From positions 479,797,376 to 479,861,375 of the forward strand of contig NC_064619.1 in assembly GCF_023898315.1 (NCBI RefSeq): DNA of 64,000 nt, given 5' to 3'. The notes under the pieces were generated by a model. It did no database searches, was not told where the DNA came from, and saw nothing but the letters and a program-made list of their open reading frames with translations. The DNA comes from Schistocerca nitens. Taxonomy: Eukaryota > Arthropoda > Insecta > Orthoptera > Acrididae. Position numbers and translations under genes: made by a program. Shown in pieces: positions 9,818 to 22,000 of the stretch; the stretch's first letter is position 1; each line of letters starts with the position of its first letter.

Positions 9818-12800
9818 ATGTTCCGCCGCATGAAGAAGTTTTTCTCCCAGTGTTTGGGAGGGGAGAAAGACGAGGGTCTGCGACTGGAGAACAACTTGGT
9901 CGCTGTTCGGGGTACTGTAAAGGTGAGCCACGTTATATTGCAGTGACATAGCACGCAAAGCAGTAAAGTCTGAGAGCTAACTGATTGTACATAACGTGGT
10001 CAGTTGATATTAGAGACTGTCACGATTTACTGTAAATGAATATTTTTTTGCTATAAACATCCCATGTGACACGTCATTGTAAATAACACGTCTTAGATAG
10101 GCATCTCTGCACGAATGATGATTGTGACGATTATATAAAATACCACCTAACTACCTAACTCCGTCCAATCATTGCTCTGAAGTTCCAAAGGTACCGATCG
10201 ACCGCCTCGTCATCGTCAGACGATAGACGGCACTGTATGGAGGACCATGTGGTTAGCATACTGCTCTTCTGGATCGTGATTAGATATAAAATACCGGCGG
10301 CAATGAATATCACTGATGGATGGATGGATTGATTTGTTGATCACTGGAGCGAAGTGGGATGTGCTAGTCACTCAACAGTTCACAATAGTCGTCATTCTAA
10401 AACTTGAGCTTATCTCCAGACCTACATAAAATTTTTAAAATTTGCCATAGTGTTCTTGACTTCAAGTAAAACAAAGAGCTTGAGACCTCTTCCAAACTTA
10501 CTTCTGCCTTCGCATCAAAAGATAAAGCGCCGTAAAATATGGACTATAAAAATTCTAATACTACATGCGCCACAGATATAGTGGTCGTTTAACATGAGTA
10601 TGAAGCCCTTAGAAATGTGTCCTAATCGGATGGGAGCCAGGCTGACTTTAGCATGTCAGAGTCGTATATTCTCTGACCTGCAGGGTAGCCTCACACTGTG
10701 TCTCTCGCTGTGTTCCCTGCAGGGCTCCTTTGCTGCATTATGCTGGCTCTTTCCCCTGGATCCCACTGGCCCTAGATCCTCTCCTCCACAATATATCCGG
10801 ACTTGTCGCATTAGGTAAGCTAATGTTGATAATCGAACCTGAATTCTGACAATTGTATTGAAGCCCATTAAACTTAACACTGACCCCAGACATGGACAGT
10901 TGATTCTAACCATTTATCATTCCGGGAAATTGGGTGTGGTATTTGTTAACACTGAGCAAATAACTATGTGAGAGGCTTGAGAAAGGTAACATCCCTCTCC
11001 AGTTGTAAAGAATTATGGTGAAAAATATTCTAGGGGCAGAGGCGCACTTAATATGCTGCCAACGCGATCGACTGGTTGAAGACGACATTGCAGACCATCT
11101 GGTTGCCCAGCCAGTTACCTGCTGACCGTGTTTAATATGAGACTGACCAAAGGAAATGTACAGTGTAGTCAGAGAACAGAGAAACAGGAACTGTTAGCAA
11201 AACTTGTTACAGTCCCATTTACTTTTCTTTACAGACAAAGGAGAAGGAGGAGCTCGTAATAAAAAGACCGTGGCTCAAGAAGTTACATTGTAGGCCTCTG
11301 TCATTCCAGTTCAACTCATACTACGTAGGATAATGGTAGTGAATGTCGGAAGAACAGATTTCTAGCTGATACTACAGATAGTCAGTGAACACTCACTATC
11401 ACTGCCTCTAGGCCAAAAATTCGAAATAAATGTAAGAATTTGTAACACATGTATATGTAAAGAACTAGCGCTATCTCTGAATTACCAAGCATGCTCTACG
11501 TCTAATCAAACTAATAAGTTCTTTTCCTTACAGGAGCGTCAGTTCACCCTGGACTAGTTCTTTGAGGAGATACTGCAGAAGCGGCTGCAGGAAGAGAAAG
11601 AAGTCCTTTCTGTTTCGGTGAGTGTAAATTACAACAGTAGTAGGAATAGTAGCATTTGGTTTCAAAGTGAATTTCTCGTTTTATCACTACATGAAAACTT
11701 ACTCTCGATTATGATACTAGAAACTGGTCTGCTTCCGGGTATTAGGCCGAATTGTTGTGTTCATTTTGTGGACATTACTTCGACGGACGTCCCAGCGATC
11801 AACTTCATGTGCTGCGAACTTTGCACTAATGTGTTCTCGCTGCTTGGACTCAAACCAGTCAGGGAACGTTACACGACCTGAAGAAGATGGGTCGGTCAGT
11901 TACTGAAATGTTGACCATAAAGCAGGAACAACAAGACGGCATAACCTCAGAAGCACATCATTAACCAGTCGTGCCCAGAAAAATGTTAAAGATAATGGGA
12001 TATTAGATATTTGTTATTATTAATCGTTGCTGAGACATCATACGACTGGTGTTTCTTGGATACTAAATTGAGTTACTAGATATTAAATACCGATACCTGT
12101 ACACTGCTAAATTTATGACAAATGTAACACTTCGTAACACTTTTATATGATAGAAACTAGTATTAATTTTGGATTACTGCTCATGTTGGGTGACATAAAA
12201 CTAATAAGTTCTTTTCCAACAGGAGCGTCAGTTCACTTTGGACGCCTTTTTTGAGGAGATTCTGCAGAAGCGGCTGCAGGAAGACAAAGAAGTCCGTCCT
12301 GCTCCGGTTAGTATAAATGCGAACAGTATCAGGAATAGTAGCATTTGGTTTCAAAGTGAATTTCTCGTTCTCTCACTACATGATAACTTACTCTCGAAGA
12401 TGGTACTAGTTACTGGTCTGCTTCCGGGTGTTAGGCCGAATTGTTGTGTTCATTTTGTGCACAATACTTCAACGGACGTCCCAGCCATCAACTTCATGTG
12501 CTGCGAACTTTGCGGTAATGTACTCTCTGCTTGACTCATATCAGTCAGGAAACGTCTCACGATCTGAAGAAAATGGCTCGGTCACTTGTTGAAATGTTGA
12601 CCATAAAGCAGGAACAACAAGACGGCATAACCTCAGAAGCACATCATTAACCAGTCGTACACAGAAAATGTTAAAGATAATGGGATGTTAGTTACTTGTT
12701 AGTATTAATAGTATCTGAGATGTGAAACGAATTGTATTAGTTGGATACTAAATTGAATTACTATATTCTTAATCTCGATACCTGAACCGTGCTAATTTGT

Positions 12801-12975
12801 GGTAAATGTTACAATTCGTTATACTTTTATATGACAGGAACTAGCACAAATTGTGAATCACTTCACATGTTAGATAACATGAAACTAATAAGATCTTTTC
12901 CAACAGGAGCGTCAGTTCACACTGGACGCCTTTTTCGTGGAGTTGCTGCAGAGACAGCTGCAGGAGGAGCATTAA
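9818..12975 (+). pseudogene. Mini-exon gene, copy A (nonsense codon in exon 2)
   Basis: Unrecognised gene. Coding segments are 9818-9922, 11534-11617, 12223-12306 and 12907-12975. Exon 1 starts two bases after a TTACAG acceptor, encodes 35 residues beginning MFRRMKKFFSQCLGGEKD, and ends AAG before GTGAGC. The three following exons are near-copies of one another: each begins GAGCGTCAGTTCAC (ERQFT), follows a pyrimidine-rich CAG acceptor, is 84 nt long and is phase 0 at both ends. Donors are GTGAGT, GTTAGT and GTGAGT. The last one contains the TAA (12973-12975). In this copy codon 8 of exon 2 is TAG (11555-11557) where copy B has TCG, truncating the product after 42 residues unless exon 2 is skipped, which would keep the frame. 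Function unknown. Exon structure is directly visible; expression is inferred. Confidence 0.6.
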
Positions 12976-13000
12976 GGCGGTGCTGTTACGGTGAGTGGTA
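11427..13000 (+). repeat. Tandem exon-intron repeat, copy A (2.3 units of ~686 bp)
   Basis: Three direct repeats start near 11427, 12112 and 12798. Each begins with an AAATGTAA..CACTTTTATATGA-like intron end, runs through the acceptor and the 84-nt exon, and in the first two continues about 500 bp into the following intron. That shared intron part contains CAGGAACAACAAGACGGC and GAAGCACATCATTAA-type blocks. The third unit keeps only the intron end and the exon. The duplication therefore copied an exon with its introns, and since copy B has the same arrangement it is older than the segmental duplication. Confidence 0.9.
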
Positions 13001-13331
13001 CTTCGATCTGTGTAAAGGACAACAGATTTTGTTTTCTAAGTGTATTTCTCGTTTCATGATCACATGGTAGCTCCCTTAAGTAGGGGAATCTTCAAGATAT
13101 TATTCGAGTATAAACTCAAGAATCAATGGTACATACAATACCGTTGCCTACACTTTCAGATGAGGGAGAGCCTTTCAGAAAACATTCTCCTATGTCCCCT
13201 CCCGCCCACAACAGTTATCAAGTTCTCAGTGCAGTTTCACCTTCAGCGTCCCACGATTATACTTGGTATTTTAATCCCATTTCTTAAGCTGCATGATCGT
13301 TTATTTTTCTGTCACTTATTTATCCTTGAAG

Positions 13332-13448
13332 CTCACCGAATTTGAACTGAACATTGACACAACTTGTTTTAAGAAACTCTACTATTTTGGTATGGATGGA
13401 TTTAGCAACAGTCACAATTCTCTTCGTTCCTTAATGAATATAGTTCAG
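13332..13448 (+). other. Candidate alternative coding exon 4b, copy A
   Basis: A 117-nt open stretch between a pyrimidine-rich stretch ending CCTTGAAG and a CAG/GTGAGG donor, phase 0 at both ends. It encodes 39 residues beginning LTEFELNIDTTCFKK. It would be joined in frame to mini-exon 3 if the stop-bearing mini-exon 4 were skipped. Compared with copy B there are three differences inside the exon: one conservative replacement (T to S) and two silent. Predicted from splice signals and frame only. Confidence 0.35.
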
Positions 13449-13805
13449 GTGAGGATAATACATGCGTCTGCGTGAAATATCGACTAACTCACAAATATTC
13501 TGATCCTTGTAACAACTATCTACCATCTGATGCAATAATTTAGCAGATCATTTCACCACAATAGATCACACTCCGGGAGGAGTAAATAGGCAAACATTCA
13601 CTGTCGGTAATTTTCATATTTGCGATAATTAGTATTCTAGGGTTCATGAGTTGGCGCGATAGAAACATCCCTTCTATGGATACAGAAAAGGACCATTTAT
13701 TAGCATGTGGTCCTACGATAATTTAGCATTTTCCTTTACAGATGTCATATCAACTCACCATAAGAGGGCGACGTTTGTAATATTGAAATTTATATTTGTC
13801 GGTAG

Positions 13806-14020
13806 ATTACTCCGGTGTCCTCCGCGCCCACCTTGGAGGTCTGTACATCACACCGCGCAACCCTTGAGAGCCGCCATGCCAGACGCTGAATGTGTTGACG
13901 CGTGGCCACCAACGCGACGTCTGGAGAAGACCGTCTGGCTGCTAAAATGTGCGACCGCGATACCGCGGCCAATACCACCTGAAACCACAGTTACCAATCG
14001 AATAAACCTTTGGATTGATG
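13806..14020 (+). other. Candidate terminal exon with poly(A) signal, copy A
   Basis: GC-rich block after a GGTAG acceptor in an otherwise AT-rich setting. For the short isoform it would be 3' untranslated sequence. For the exon 4-skipping isoform it supplies 27 more codons (ITPVSSAPTLEV..) and a TGA at 13887-13889. An AATAAA lies at 14001-14006 and T/GT-rich sequence follows at 14030-14055. The block is more similar between copies A and B than the surrounding intron. Confidence 0.45.
14001..14006 (+). promoter_or_regulatory. Poly(A) signal AATAAA, copy A gene
   Basis: AATAAA about 110 bases after the longer isoform's TGA, with a T/GT-rich region 30-50 bases downstream. The corresponding hexamer is kept in copy B. 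Confidence 0.4.
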
Positions 14021-14577
14021 ATATAACAAGTCTCGTTATTTGTTTTATTTGCAACAGGCGGCGTTGTGGTAATGTAGACGACTCGCATTGGGGTTGACTG
14101 TGGTTCATATTCTCTTCCGACCAACAAGATCTACATTTCGGTGGTTCCTCTTAGTAGATTAATGGAAACAAATGGAAGGTTCTTCGGAATAAAACTCGTT
14201 CGAGTCTGTCCCCGATGCGAGCTGCACCTGTCATTACCTCTCCGTCGATGGAAATGGAAGAAACTGTTTTGTGCAACATTAACATTTGCTAACTACGTTT
14301 AACAGAAATATCATTGACACTAAGTATAATACTAAAAAGAGTAGGAAAATCAATGACATTAATGATAACACTCAAAAGACTAGAGTGACTACAAAATCAC
14401 TGCTCATAAGGACAACAAAGTAGTCTCCATAATCCCGACATCTACTATTCAACACAGTGAGCCACAAGTAATATGGCCCTACACACGCAGGAACTAAAAG
14501 GTAATCAACATTTGAAGCCCTGAGCATACATTTTTCACTCATTAACGACTGTCTATACTTTAACGTAGAAACTACGC

Positions 14578-15023
14578 TGATCAGCTACAACATTATGACC
14601 ATCTACCTAACAGCCGGTATGTCCACCTCTGGCACGGGTATCAACGTGGACGTGTCGTGGCAGGGATGCAGTGAAGCCTTGGTAGGTCAGTGGACGGAGC
14701 TGGCATCACATCTGCACACACAAGTCACCTAAATCCGTAAATTCCGGGGAGGGGTGCCATGAGCTCTGACGCCACATGCCCAGATGTCTTCGATCGGGTT
14801 TAGATGTGTCGAGATGGGAGAGCCAACACATCAACTGGAAATCGGGACTGTGTTCATCGAACCACTCCACACACTTCATTCCACCACGCTCTTGCCCTTG
14901 TGATATACAACATGCACCATGCGTTTGTCTGACTAGCAGTCATTCCTCGCCATGTGTCGCTGCTATCGCCTGAACGGATTTATATCGACAGTAGATCGGC
15001 GGCCATAACATTCTGGCTTATCT
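14578..15023 (-). mobile_element. Tc1-like element with internal deletion, copy A
   Basis: Terminal repeats TGATCAGCTACAACATTATG and, at the other end, GGCCATAACATTCTGGCTTATC. The interior keeps GGCACGGGTATCAACGTGGA (C terminus of the transposase on the minus strand) and the GATGTCTTCGATCGGGTTTA region, joined to CTGACTAGCAGTCATTCCTC near the other end. About two thirds of a full Tc1-like element is missing. Confidence 0.75.
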
Positions 15024-16612
15024 GTGTATCTGTTTATGAAGTAGTAGGTATGTAAACAAACTCAGGTGCTTCTTATAACAGAAGCATGGCGAGTGTCTTT
15101 GCGTGGGACACATAAATCAAAGCACGCTTAGTGTAATCAAACTAATGTTGCAATTCACTGAACTGCATTGGCAAACAACAATTGATTAGCATGTGGATGT
15201 AACCTCAAACGAGTAAACAAAGAAAGTAATGGTGCCTTAAGATCGACTGAGAGTTCAGAGAGAGTTCATGACGGCTGCTATTTATATTTTGGCCCTTATG
15301 CACTATGATTTGTTATGACGTTAAAATTTACTTTCGGGGCTAATGTTGCAGAGGAAAATGCTGTTGCAGAAGGCACGTTTTTATTTCATTTTTTATTTAT
15401 TTCACAAAAACTAAAGAAGAGTCGTTTGGGAGATTTATGGGGGTACGACATGAGCCAGATGCGCAGCACATAAGGCTGGATCACCTTGACGCTCGGATTT
15501 TGTCACAGTCTAAAGTATTACGCAATATTCATGGCTGTACAGTTAACTTCAACCCGAAGAAAATGACACAGTAATGCTGTCTCAAAAATAATGAAATAGT
15601 TTAATAATATTTGGGGAATTTTAACGTACTTCGTTAGATAGCAATGATAAGTTACTTACATGTTTCTAAGGACTTTTGTGTGAAATAATAACGCAGTCAC
15701 AAAAGAAACAAAAGTGATACAGAGAATGTTTGTTGCATAGTAAATATGACGAAATCAGGATGTGTGACTTAAACCCAGTAATGATTTCATGATAACATTG
15801 TTAATATTTGGACCATTTTTAGTCAGTTGTAGCTTACATTATGCGTAGATAAAAACTGATTAGAAAGATATTGTATATTATAGACTTCTGAAATGCCTAG
15901 TACCTTTAGGCGAAAAAGTTTGGTACACACACGTAAATTCAGAAGTAAAAGAAGGAGTATTTTCTAGTCTCTATGATAAAGCACAATGTAGTTCATAGTA
16001 GCTGCTAACAGTAGAAGGAATACATAAAAAATGGAAATGGCAGGTAACAACTCACGGCCTACAGCACAAAAGACTAGGATAAGGTGACATAAAATAAAAT
16101 TAATAGGTAGTTCGGTACTGCACTTGATAGTTTACAGATATGGAAACAAAATAAGGTGAAACAAATAATTTTTCTTTTTAAGATGTCTCGGTGTTATGCA
16201 GTACGATAATGGAATAGTAATGTGAATTGTATTCGTCACAGTTTTATAAATAACTTTCAGAATGTTCTTGGTTACACTGTGCTTAAGGTCGGCCACGCCG
16301 GAATATCTATTTTCGGAAGAATTCGATAGCAAAACCTTCTACTGCTGAATACAAACAAACTTCGCCTCCTACTCCACACACTTTTATTTTACCTTGAACA
16401 GCACCATGACTTGTACATTTCAATAAGGTTCTTCCACATAGTTACGAAAAAGTTAGGTACACACCTCCTGAATTTGTTTATTCTTGTGATTTCGTTCAGT
16501 AGATTGCTTGTATGTACCATTTTAACGTATTTTCTAAATATATTGCCACCACAACAAATAAGCTGATGCATTTTAGCTTATTCTTCATTCGATACAATTT
16601 AAATTTAATAAG
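15024..16612. other. Copy A interval, no gene seen
   Basis: AT-rich sequence shared with 58346-60684. It contains the empty site (about 15980-15996) for the B-only LINE and ~100 bp (15690-15790) that B lacks. A 99-codon run at 58684 in copy B is broken by a small indel here, so it is not counted as coding. Confidence 0.5.
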
Positions 16613-16772
16613 CCGGCCGAAGTGGCCGTGCGGTCGCAGGTTCGAATCCTGCCTCGGGCATGGATGTTTGTGTTGTCCTTAGGTTAGTTAGGTTTAACTA
16701 GTTCTAAGTTCTAGGGGACTAATAACATCAGCGGTTGAGTCCCATAGTGCTCAGAGCCATTTGGGCCATTTC
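16613..16772 (+). mobile_element. SINE, copy A only, target duplication TTAAATTTAATAAG
   Basis: Plus-strand copy of the main SINE, with a deletion in the tRNA-like head (GCCGTGCGG joined to TCGCAGGTTCG). Target duplications lie at 16599-16612 and 16773-16786. The empty site is in copy B at about 60685-60700. Confidence 0.9.
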
Positions 16773-16789
16773 TTAAATTTAATAAGCCC

Positions 16790-19040
16790 CACTAGAAACA
16801 TGTGTGAGCTACATGATATTCAGGTCTGGTAGGAATAAAACTTCACCGATCGCCCCTGTTTGCTAACATTACATGTGAGTAGACGAACCTATCGGGAGGA
16901 CTCTGATCTGTTACATCAAAAGTGGAATGTGGACACGTTAATATAACACAGCATACGAAGACGTAGAATTTAAAGGTACTGGACGACCCATTTGTTAAAT
17001 GGATGGACGAACATAGTTATCTCATATTCCGAAGATGTAAAAGTTAGCTATATTTGTGATTTACTTTAACTGAAGGATAATGAAACGAAATAAAAATGAA
17101 ATCTGAAGAAAACTTAAGCTAAACTTTAGATTCTATGAGAGTGTTACTACGGCCATTTGAATGTGCAGTGAAGTATCTGAAATAAAACCAAAGTCATGGT
17201 TCACTCACAAGTGGGGATTAACACAAGGCAAATCGATAAATCTCCTGAATGTAATTACTAATTCGTGAAAGTTTTTTGAACATCTCTGTTGCGGGTGTAG
17301 TTATTCATATAACGGTACTTTACCCTTTTTGCGGTGTTTCAGGTGAATTCGACACAAAGTTGTTAGATGGCAGCTGTCAGAACTCGTTATATGAGAACGC
17401 TCCAGTGCTGCTTGAGAACCTTTCTTCGTTGGATTTATGAGCTCAAATACGGTCTTAGTTTCAGAATGGCTACACTTATTTGTATTATTTTACTAGAATC
17501 TGAAAAGGTCCCATGTAACGAATACTGTTGCACTTTTACTTAACAACACTATGTACGCGTAGTAAGTTATTATTCGTTAACTAGGTCATATATAACTACT
17601 TTTCCTGCAAATAGTTCCTGTTTCCATCACAATAAATGGAATGTTGAGACGTCTTGATGTCGAAAAAAATGGTTCGAATGGTTCTGAGCACTATGGGACT
17701 TAACTGCTAAGGTCATCAGTCCCTTGGAACTTAGAACTACTTAAACCTATCTAACCTAAGGACATCACACACATCCATGCCCGAGGCAGGATTTGAACCT
17801 GCGACCGTAGCGGTCGCGCGGTTCCAACTGTAGCGCCTAGAACCGCTCGGCCACCCCGGCCGGCCTTGCTGTCGAGTGTCAAAGTATTTCGAACTATACA
17901 ATAATTTCCAAATCAGTTGCAGCTTGGAGCACTCCTCCTCTGCGATTGTCGGATACTCTGTAGCTATTTCTCAGAGAAACTGTGAGCGTCTCACAAGGAA
18001 ACTTTTGGCCTCCTAAGCCAAACTGTGAAAACAAAGCTACTGCATTTTGTAAAGTTCACAACAATCACATAACACATAACACTGCAAAAATCAAAGTAAT
18101 CGTCAACAGTAATTGTACTTAAATAACTTTCTGTAACAGTGACTAGTAGCATGTGTTCTTTAACCCAGGACGGAACCAAAATAATACACTGATGTATCGT
18201 CAGTTGGCATCTAACGAACTACGTGTTTTTCCTGATCGTACTAGTTTCGTACATTTCGTAGAATAGCCCTATAATTAGAACGGGAAAAAAAACGTTGATC
18301 TTTTTTAAAAGAGTTCCACACATGTCTCCCGGTGACAATCCACAAAATTCCATAAGAAGTCTAAATGACTTTGCACAGTATACACTCTCGTAAGTAACTC
18401 AGCCCATGTAAGAGTAGTCCAAGTCGACAATGCTCTGGCTTCATACTGCTCATCTGTAGAACACCTACGACAGGATTCACTACTACAAGATCTTCTGTCA
18501 TCTTCGCTCTAAACAGAATCAAACTAATCAACATGGCAGTAGCGCACTCGATAATATCGCCTGCAGGAAATTACAGAATGTAGAGAACTTATGCTTGCCT
18601 ACTACTGTATAACGGGAATGCTTACATCTGGGGCGAAAACTTGTGTTGTTATGTCGTTACAGCGCAACATCACATCGCTCGAGCGTTTCACCCGAAGCAT
18701 TTACTTCACCCGTCCAATAACTGTCAGCCTGCGATGTAAAAACGCATTACGTCTTTATTAACCTGAATAACAGCTGTGACCGGCGTGATTTCATGTGGAG
18801 GTGACAGCCGGCGCTGTGTGCGCCCCTCCCCTCCTAAGACAAAACAGGGGCGAACTCTCGTGGCCGGGGGTACGGCACTGTGTCTCAAGTATGGTGAATT
18901 ATTGGGGAAGACGAGAGCCTTGGATAACACCCGTCCACTTTGATAAATAACATCATCACTAGCCTCAAGATGCAACACAACTTTGATTTAAAAATGGCGA
19001 TTAGGACGTCATATTCAACAGTTTCTATAAAACCAAAATA
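16790..19040. other. Right end of copy A, no gene seen
   Basis: Shared with 60700-62684. It contains one SINE (17664) and a GC-rich patch (18778-18870, GGTGACAGCCGGCGCTGTG) that is well kept in copy B (62445-62520) but has no conserved frame. It ends at the empty mariner target TA. Confidence 0.5.
17664..17864 (-). mobile_element. SINE, copy A only, target duplication near CTTGCTGTCGA
   Basis: Full-length minus-strand copy of the main SINE. It is flanked by CTTGATGTCGA (17653-17663) and CTTGCTGTCGA (17865-17875). The empty site in copy B is 61527-61537. Confidence 0.9.
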
Positions 19041-22000
19041 TAAAAATCAGTTCAGAAACTTAAAAATTCGAAATAATAAATATTGGGCCTGAAGGGGAAT
19101 CTGGGGAGTTATATTCTCAAGTAAAAGCCACAGAGCCCCAAAAATACTGGCGTATACAAAACAAAACAACCGGAAGAATACGATGAAGGATAGCATGCAG
19201 AGGTCTGCATCGAAAATGCAAAAGTAAAGCATCAAATTAGATAAATTCAACTGGTATCGAAGATATCACTCTATAAATATAAACTAACTTAAAAGCCAGA
19301 CACCAATACAGAGAACAAAAAGAAATATCAGTATAGAAAGCGAAAAAGTAATACCAGTACAGGTAGCAAATATCGCGAAGGTTAACGAAATATGGTAACA
19401 ACAACGAATACTCCAATACCGATTTACTAACATCACGTTCTTCACACTTTACGTTAGAATAACCAGTCTTCATTTACCATAACCTTCTGAAGACATTCGT
19501 TTTTCTTTATTGTCGATCCATCAGCGTTCCTTATTTCACTAATATTACTATTAGTATTCGCTAAGTTATTAATTTCATTACATTACAGGTTGGCTCACCT
19601 TTGAAAAAAATATGTGCCGAAGTTCACATAAGTTGTAATCACTGTGTACTCACGTTACCAAGACAACCAAAGATAACGTTTAAACTCTAGTTGATTAGGA
19701 GCGTAAGCGGAGAACACCGTAAACTCATCTTTCTCTTAAGTAGCTAAACTGGTTGATCCAGTAACATGCTCATTCCATCAAAATTTGCACCACTATGTAT
19801 ATATCCAATATAGACTACAAACACAGGATAAGGTGAGAATACAAACGTCCCTAACGAAAACAAACCAACGCTCCGCACACGTGTGACGTCACCCGCCACA
19901 ACACCAATACGTCACAGTTCAAGCCCGACAGGTGATATCGTAGTTTCAGGTCGAGACAATTACTGTTTTGTCACATCACCTGCCTTCTGGCTTTCCCAAG
20001 TCAGTTTATTTTACTCGTTATATTAACGCCATAGTACTGCAGTTGTGCACTGCAGTCACTGACGATGATTGTATCGTGCCGACAGAATGTTGTCTACTGA
20101 AACAACCATCAGCCTCTGCAGTTGATACACTTTTCCGTTTCATCCTGTTGGCGGTAGACATCTCCATGCTTGTAATACGGGAGGCATGTGATGAGGAATA
20201 TATGTCCCTCCGAGACGCATGCAGTTTTGCCGTTCCCATAGTTTTCGCGTTAGGTGTATGTTGTCGGAAGGCTCTATACCAATAAACTCGTTCCTCTATT
20301 CACCGCACAGCGCTAAGCTCTGAATTTTGTTGCTTTTGTGCAAAATTCTGCCGGCTGGGGTGGCCGAGCGGTTCTGGAACCGCGCTAACGCTATGGTCGC
20401 AGGTTCGAATCCTGCCTCGGGCATGGATGTGTGTTCTAGGGGACTGATGACCTCAGAAGTTAAGTCCCATAGTGCTCACAGCCTTTTTTTTTGCAAAATG
20501 CTGCTGTTTTTGAAACGATCCGTTTTCAACAAACACACATAGTTACTGGCCTGTATCACTGACTCCGTTCAGTTCTGGAAATGTGGAACATGTTTTATGA
20601 TCACGCATTACGTCCTTATTCGAGATCGAGGAAGATTTTCTACAAAAATCATTACGGATTGCACAAACAGACATCCAGAGACATTCAGTTCAATATCATC
20701 GTCAATAAGAGATAGAGCAGAAGAGAACGAGACCCAGGTTAATGCTGTTTTCCTTCACTTCGACCTGTCGCACTCTCGTTTAGTGAACGAACTACGAGCA
20801 AGCGTCGGTTCGTCTTGTGGCAAGCGCAGCAGTGGATCCCACAGAAATATTCATCTGACAGAATATTACAGTACATAAAAATTTTAAATTTAAAATCATC
20901 CATTCTTCTGCCTCTATGACAGAAAAGTACTTAGTTATGAGGCGTTGACGATTTCAGACATTTGTCACAGAAGACAAAAAGAAAAAAAAGGCGGATTTGT
21001 CCAGATCACAATATTTTAGTGAAAGCGGTTTTACACAACAACTAGATAGAGCTTGTAGGCAGCCAATGGGAAGACACTGCGGCGGCGCGGCTCCTTCCGT
21101 CGTTTATCTGCAGCTACCAGTGAACTCGCTGCAGCAGATCGGCTGTATGAAAGCCGAGCGGAATCCTACGGTATTTCAATTCGCACCGGGCAGCATACAA
21201 CGTAACTATTCCAAGAATTGGGAAAAGGTCTTACTTTCGAGTGAAAGGTGGAAGTACTGGCAAAACTTTGCTATATTCTTAACATTGATATTGTACACGT
21301 AAACTTCTAAGACCGTGCTAATCTTAACACAGTATGCGTAAAATACTTTCATTCACGTTAGCAAGTTTATCTTAACGTATTTCCCGAAATCTACTAAGCA
21401 CTAAGCACGGATTGTTCTTAAATGAAAATGCTCGCCATGCTATTAAGTTTTCGGTGTCTAATGCACGCAAGTTTTTAGTCACCAATCTGCTCAATATGCC
21501 ACGAGGAATTACTGTGTTTTCTCATACAGTAAATTGCTTAAAAATCGGTACATTCTAAAAAGCACATTGCCTTCACCTTAAAGCACTTTTGAGGTGTGTA
21601 GCACAACGATAACCGGCAAATTATAACTTCCTTCGGAGCTCTTACTACACACGACCGTACCATTGAAAGGTTGTGCTCCGAGTACGCTAGACTGCTGAAA
21701 GCTTTCTGTATCTCCAAGAGAAATGAGGAACGAAGAATACTCTGTTCTGATTGGTCAGTTTTCTTTAAGGCCAATAGAAAAACATTATTCTCTCTTGTTA
21801 GTCCGCGCTTTTCATGACCAACCAATCAACAAATAACATGCTTTCGAACTGTACTTTTTCCTGAAATAAATATTTAGCATTCTGATATTTTGTTTATACT
21901 TTAAGTTATTAACTATTTTCATTTGCACTCGAATTAGCTTTCCTTTTACCATAAACTGACTTGACATATTATGTTAAAAAATTCCCCATCGTACAACGCC

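Larger units (their letters stand above)
9816..14020 (+). other. Transcription unit extent, copy A (introns described)
   Basis: Introns are 9923-11533, 11618-12222, 12307-12906 and 12991-13805. Intron 1 holds nothing recognised; it contains a GC-rich patch (10620-10815) flanked by splice-like signals that does not keep frame between copies. Introns 2 and 3 carry an old repeat whose ends (AATACTTCGACGGACGTCC and TGAAATGTTGACCATAAA) look like a degraded transposon. A leader exon must lie upstream, because the ATG is only two bases after the acceptor. Confidence 0.4.
1..19040 (+). repeat. Segmental duplication, copy A (left unit)
   Basis: This whole stretch aligns in the same orientation with 41924-64000. 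Position 1 corresponds to 41924, exon 1 of the mini-exon gene (9818) to 52792, its terminal exon (13806) to 56976, and the TA at 19039 to the TA at 62683. Divergence by eye is a few percent (about 9 differences in 265 bases of the intron after mini-exon 2). The left edge lies outside the window. Differences between copies are mostly transposon insertions and a few deletions, annotated separately. Both copies share the older transposon relics (5.3 kb, 14.6 kb), so those predate the duplication. Confidence 0.95.

Noticed and set aside
10723-10813. Possible extra exon in intron 1 (CCCTGCAG before it, GTAAGC after it)
   Set aside because: Copy B has an 11-bp insertion (frame-breaking) and the end phase does not fit mini-exon 2.
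12307-12534. Continuation of the mini-exon 3 frame into the intron (98-codon run from 12238; similar at 55215 and 11618)
   Set aside because: The run crosses a conserved GT donor; differences between copies downstream of it are not codon-like.
13705-14097. 130-codon open run over the terminal exon (also 56875-57270)
   Set aside because: It starts in intronic sequence and runs past the AATAAA; it is an effect of the GC-rich exon, and the opposite strand is open as well.
19968-20285. 105-codon open run followed by CAATAAACTC
   Set aside because: No ATG near the start, open on both strands, no similarity recognised; kept only as a note in the interval description.
21748-21832. Cluster of three CCAAT-type motifs as a promoter
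   Set aside because: Short motifs expected by chance; no transcription start signal or gene next to them.
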